A stretch of DNA of 18,227 bases from Flavobacteriaceae bacterium (GTDB taxonomy: Bacteria; Bacteroidota; Bacteroidia; Flavobacteriales; Flavobacteriaceae). The notes below the pieces were generated by a model. That model was not told the origin of the DNA, searched no databases, and saw nothing but the letters and a program-made list of their open reading frames with translations. Location: contig JAIEMH010000178.1 in NCBI GenBank assembly GCA_019752245.1, forward strand, positions 1-18,227. Reading direction: 5' to 3'. This document shows, piece after piece, positions 15,151 to 18,227 of the stretch. The position numbers and the translations under genes are program-made. Each line of letters opens with the position of its first letter. The first letter of the stretch is position 1.

Positions 15151-16257
15151 ATGAAAGTGCTTTTTCAATCTCGAACCAATTTATTTGATGCTCCAGGTGG
15201 CGACATGGTTCAAATGTTAAAAACGAAGGAATTTCTTGAAAAACTTGGTGTAACCGTTGATGTTTCATTAAAGTTTGAGCCAGATTTAACCGACTATGAT
15301 TTAGTTCATTTGTTTAATTTGATGGAACCACAAGACATTTATCGTCAAATGATAAATGCTAAAAAGCAAAATAAAAAAATTGCTTTATCAACAATTTATG
15401 GTCTTTATACTGAATTTGAAAGGAAAGCACGTGGTGGAATTTTTCAAAAAGTAGCCAATTTTCTCTCTCCATATCAGATAAATTATTTAAAAACATTAAT
15501 AAAACACTATTTTGAAAAACGTTTTCACAAAGGAGTATTCAAAATGATTTATAAAGGATATTATGGTTTAATGAAAGAGATTGTTGATAACACTTCTGTT
15601 TTTTTGCCTAATTCAGTTTCCGAAATGAACAGAGTTGCAACTGAATTTAATCTTAAAAACTATAATTTTGTTTCCATTCCGAACGCAATTGATAAATCGG
15701 TTTTTACAGATAGCAATACTGAAAAGCCAAATAAATATTCAGAATTCAAAAATTGTATTCTTTGTGCCGCAAGAATAGAAGGAAGGAAATCAACATTAAA
15801 TTTAGTAAAAACAGTGAAAGGAACTAATTATAAGTTAGTTCTAGTAGGTAAAGAATCACAAAATCAAAAAAAATATGTTGAACAAGTTCATGAAGAAGCT
15901 GGAGACAACGTAACTTTTTTAGGTGCAATTTCACATGATGATTTAAGAGATTTATACAAGGTTGCTAAAGTACATGTATTAGCAAGTTGGATGGAAACAC
16001 CTGGATTATCTTCTTTAGAAGCTGCCGCAATGGGGTGCAATATAGTTGTTACCAAAAAAGGAGACACTTATGACTATTTTGAAGATTATGCATTTTATTG
16101 TGAGCCAGACGATGTAGATTCAATTAAAAGAGCAATTGATAGAGCTTACAATTCAACATTCAATCCAAAACTAAAGGAAAAAATACTTACGGATTATATT
16201 TGGGAAAAAACCGCACAAGAAACCTTGAAAGGATATGAATTAATATTAAAACATTAG
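15151..16257 (+). CDS. GT-B glycosyltransferase (GT4-like)
   Basis: This 368-residue protein starts MKVLFQSRTNLFDAPGGDMV, where the GGD glycine-rich turn follows the first strand as in GT4-type GT-B enzymes. The acceptor domain includes YDLVHLFNLM and FLPNSVSEMNRVATEF. The donor domain has CAARIEGRKS, KLVLVGKES, VTFLGAISHDDLRDLYKVA and the E-x7-E motif ETPGLSSLEAAAMG with Glu282 and Glu290. It would add one sugar of the repeat unit. The substrate is unknown, though ManNAc derived from wecB next door is possible. It has its own promoter, divergent from wecB, and a 63-base gap with a further promoter box separates it from the next glycosyltransferase gene. Confidence 0.92.
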   Translation: MKVLFQSRTNLFDAPGGDMVQMLKTKEFLEKLGVTVDVSLKFEPDLTDYDLVHLFNLMEPQDIYRQMINAKKQNKKIALSTIYGLYTEFERKARGGIFQKVANFLSPYQINYLKTLIKHYFEKRFHKGVFKMIYKGYYGLMKEIVDNTSVFLPNSVSEMNRVATEFNLKNYNFVSIPNAIDKSVFTDSNTEKPNKYSEFKNCILCAARIEGRKSTLNLVKTVKGTNYKLVLVGKESQNQKKYVEQVHEEAGDNVTFLGAISHDDLRDLYKVAKVHVLASWMETPGLSSLEAAAMGCNIVVTKKGDTYDYFEDYAFYCEPDDVDSIKRAIDRAYNSTFNPKLKEKILTDYIWEKTAQETLKGYELILKH

Positions 16258-16289
16258 TTTTTATAATTTTTTAAAACAACAAAATTCCC

Positions 16290-16297
16290 TATTTTTG
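16290..16297 (+). promoter_or_regulatory. Putative -7 element of the DUF1972 glycosyltransferase gene
   Basis: TATTTTTG followed by CC matches TAnnTTTG and lies 23 bases before the ATG at 16321, inside a 63-base AT-rich gap. This implies that the last two genes can be transcribed separately from the upstream glycosyltransferase gene. Confidence 0.6.
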
Positions 16298-16320
16298 CCC
16301 TCAGAAAAAGAAATCACTTC

Positions 16321-17430
16321 ATGAAAATTGCCATTCTCGGAACTCGTGGAATTCCAAATCATTACGGAGGTTTTGAACAATTTGCTGAATTTTTTTCGGT
16401 TTATCTTGTAGAAAAAGGGCATGATGTATATTGCTATAACTCGCATAATCACAAATTTCAAGAAAAAACTTTTCATGGCGTAAATATCATTCATCAACAT
16501 GATCCTGAGTATAAGTATGGAACTTTCGGTCAATTTATTTATGACTACAATTGCATCATGGATTCTCGAAAACGAGATTTTGATATTATTATTCAATTAG
16601 GATACACAAGTAATTCTATTTGGTGCTTTCTTTTACCTAAAAAACCAATTATTATAACAAATATGGATGGTTTAGAATGGAAAAGGACAAAATATTCTAA
16701 GCCGGTTCAACAATTCTTAAAATTCGCTGAAAGACTTGCCGCAATTTCAAGTGATTATTTAGTTTCAGATTCAATTGGAATTGAAAAGTTTTTAAAAGAA
16801 AAATATAATAAAAACTCAACCTACATTGCTTACGGCGCATATCCTTTTGATTCGCCTAACGAAGAATTTCTAAAAGAATACAATGTTGAAAAAGAAAATT
16901 TCAACATGATTATGGCGCGTTTTGAACCCGAAAACAATCTTGATATGGTTCTTGAAGGTGTTGCAAAAAATGAAGATAAAACACCAATTTTAGTTGTTGG
17001 AAAACACATGACAAAATATGGTGAATATTTAAAAAATAAATTTAAAAGCTTCGACAACATTAGATTTCTAGGAGGAATTTATAATCTGGAGCATTTAAAC
17101 AATCTTCGTTATTTTTCTAAATTATATTTTCATGGTCATTCCGTTGGCGGAACCAATCCATCACTTTTAGAGGCTATGGCTTCGCAAGCATTAGTTATTG
17201 CCCACAATAACGATTTCAATAAAGGAATCTTAAAAGAAAATGGAATCTATTTTTCTAATCCTTATGAAGTAAAAAATATTTTAGAATCTGTCAAAAAAAT
17301 TGATAACTTGCAGAAAGTTCAAAATAACTATCAAGCTATAATTAAAGATTTTAATTGGGAGAAAATAAATGGTCAATATTTACAACTTTTTGAAGAGTGT
17401 TATTCAAGACATAAAACAAGAAAGCAATAA
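16321..17430 (+). CDS. DUF1972 glycosyltransferase, possible rhamnosyltransferase
   Basis: This 369-residue GT-B glycosyltransferase has an N-terminal DUF1972 domain. Its hallmark GTRGIPNHYGGFEQFAE is at 7-23, followed by HGVNIIHQHDPEYKYGTFGQ and TNMDGLEWKR, also typical. The C-terminal GT1/GT4 donor domain has a MIMARFEPENNLDMVLEG run and HGHSVGGTNPSLLEAMASQA with Glu284. Characterised relatives such as pneumococcal Cps2T transfer rhamnose, and dTDP-rhamnose genes lie in the same locus, so rhamnose transfer is a reasonable inference, not a demonstration. It acts at the cytoplasmic face of the inner membrane. The next gene starts 62 bases before this one ends, in another frame. Confidence 0.92.
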   Translation: MKIAILGTRGIPNHYGGFEQFAEFFSVYLVEKGHDVYCYNSHNHKFQEKTFHGVNIIHQHDPEYKYGTFGQFIYDYNCIMDSRKRDFDIIIQLGYTSNSIWCFLLPKKPIIITNMDGLEWKRTKYSKPVQQFLKFAERLAAISSDYLVSDSIGIEKFLKEKYNKNSTYIAYGAYPFDSPNEEFLKEYNVEKENFNMIMARFEPENNLDMVLEGVAKNEDKTPILVVGKHMTKYGEYLKNKFKSFDNIRFLGGIYNLEHLNNLRYFSKLYFHGHSVGGTNPSLLEAMASQALVIAHNNDFNKGILKENGIYFSNPYEVKNILESVKKIDNLQKVQNNYQAIIKDFNWEKINGQYLQLFEECYSRHKTRKQ

Positions 17431-18227
17431 GAATAGTTCTTTTATTTTCACCTTAGTATTACTTGTTACTATTCCATTTTCATTAGCTGTAAATAATATT
17501 GCATTAATACTATTAATTTTATCGGTTCTTATAAATTTCAATAAGACCAAGTTTAATATAAATCTACTTTTTTTCTTTCCAATAGTATTGTTTTTATGGA
17601 TGTCTGTATCCTATTTTTGGAGTATTGATAAACACGAAACATTAAAAGCTATTCCAAAAGGAATTACTTTACTACTACTGCCATTGGTGTTCATGAAAGT
17701 AAAAATTTCTAAAATAGAAAAAGAAAAACTTTTGAAATATTATAGCTTTTCAATGGTATTAGTTGTAGTTTTTTTCCTTATCAGAGCAATAATTAGATAT
17801 TTAATAAGTCAAGACACACGAAACTTTTTCTACCATGGGGAAAACAATGATGATTATGGATTAGTACCGAATCTATTAAATGCAATTCATGTTTCTGTTT
17901 TTGTTGCATTAGCTTTTTTTTATTTTTTCACAAAAGAAATTAAATCCAAAATTGATATAGCACTCTCATTACTTCTCGTAGGATTTATTATTTTACTTTC
18001 TTCCAAAAATATAATTCTAGTTGTTGTTGTTTTAATTTTAGTTTACTTTTTTTACTATTCAAAAGCATCTCACAAAATGAGACTAAGAAATCTTATAATT
18101 TTTGGAGGGATTATTGTGATTGGATTGTCTTTTGGTAAGATTAAACAACGTTTCCAAGAGGAGTTTAGAAATAATGCACCAAATAGTGTTAGCCAGACTA
18201 CACAATGGCATGCTGACATAGAACGAA
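17369..18227 (+). CDS. O-antigen ligase/polymerase-like membrane protein (partial)
   Basis: About 286 residues are visible before the right edge cuts the gene. After a short soluble N-terminus (MVNIYNFLKSVIQDIKQESN) come hydrophobic segments including TLVLLVTIPFSLAVNNIALI, NLLFFFPIVLFLWMSVSYFW, VVVFFLIRAIIRYLI, NAIHVSVFVALAFFYFF and IILVVVVLILVYFFYYS. The pattern WSIDKHETLKAI after the third helix, YGLVPNLLNAIHVSVF, and a periplasmic RFQEEFRNNAPNSVSQTTQW loop match O-antigen ligase (Wzy_C/WaaL type) proteins of flavobacteria as I remember them. It could be a ligase or a second polymerase. The start at 17369 overlaps the previous gene by 62 bases. A TTG at 17390 is the only other early choice. 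Confidence 0.78.
   Translation, partial: MVNIYNFLKSVIQDIKQESNKNSSFIFTLVLLVTIPFSLAVNNIALILLILSVLINFNKTKFNINLLFFFPIVLFLWMSVSYFWSIDKHETLKAIPKGITLLLLPLVFMKVKISKIEKEKLLKYYSFSMVLVVVFFLIRAIIRYLISQDTRNFFYHGENNDDYGLVPNLLNAIHVSVFVALAFFYFFTKEIKSKIDIALSLLLVGFIILLSSKNIILVVVVLILVYFFYYSKASHKMRLRNLIIFGGIIVIGLSFGKIKQRFQEEFRNNAPNSVSQTTQWHADIER

Noticed and set aside
15076..15168. N-terminal extension of WecB by 31 codons.
   Set aside because: It would cross the divergent promoter and the start of the next gene. The ATG at 15075 begins directly with the conserved KKILFLFGTRPEA segment.
16261..16596. A 111-codon minus-strand reading frame.
   Set aside because: It is antisense to the DUF1972 gene and its promoter, and has no recognisable protein pattern.
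1..18227. CRISPR arrays, transposases, phage genes, tRNA or rRNA genes.
   Set aside because: No regularly spaced repeats, transposase or integrase motifs, or tRNA/rRNA signatures were seen on either strand.

Overview
The window is AT-rich, uses the standard code and shows no Shine-Dalgarno-like spacing. Several genes are preceded by TAnnTTTG boxes, the Bacteroidota -7 promoter element, and the protein types are typical of Flavobacteriaceae (OstA-like protein, carboxypeptidase-regulatory-like secreted proteins, DUF1972 glycosyltransferase, a flavobacterial Wzz-like protein). The most likely source is Flavobacterium or a close relative. The species cannot be fixed from the sequence alone.

Layout. 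Positions 1-258 hold the 3' end of a GH3-family acyl-adenylating protein, apparently broken by a 1-base deletion close to its C-terminus. A short structured intergenic element (about 291-359) follows and resembles the flavobacterial Flavo-1 RNA motif. Two adjacent paralogous secreted proteins of unknown function (378-2157) come next, then a gene with its own promoter for a large nucleoside-phosphorylase-fold protein of the AMP-nucleosidase type (2200-3888).

From 3900 to the right edge the window is a surface-polysaccharide (O-antigen or capsule type) locus. It has a Wzz-like two-membrane-segment protein, rmlA, rmlC and rmlD for dTDP-L-rhamnose (rmlB is not in the window), an OstA/LptA-like periplasmic protein with an extra C-terminal domain, a SAM methyltransferase, a GT-B glycosyltransferase, a Wzx flippase and a Wzy-like polymerase. 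Then comes wecB (UDP-GlcNAc 2-epimerase) on the minus strand, followed on the plus strand by a second GT-B glycosyltransferase, a DUF1972 glycosyltransferase that could be a rhamnosyltransferase, and a truncated O-antigen ligase/polymerase-like membrane protein that runs off the right edge.

How the genes fit together (inference): RmlA, RmlC and RmlD make dTDP-rhamnose with an RmlB encoded elsewhere, and WecB makes UDP-ManNAc. The glycosyltransferases assemble a lipid-linked repeat unit, and Wzx flips it. A Wzy-like protein polymerises it under the Wzz-like protein, and the last gene may ligate it. The OstA-like protein would work in LPS transport.

The most notable observations are a 45-base in-frame insertion in rmlD carrying an inverted-repeat core and flanking direct repeats, and the C-terminal domain fused to the OstA-like protein. 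No CRISPR array, transposase, tRNA or rRNA was recognised. No gene-free stretch exceeds about 120 bases.
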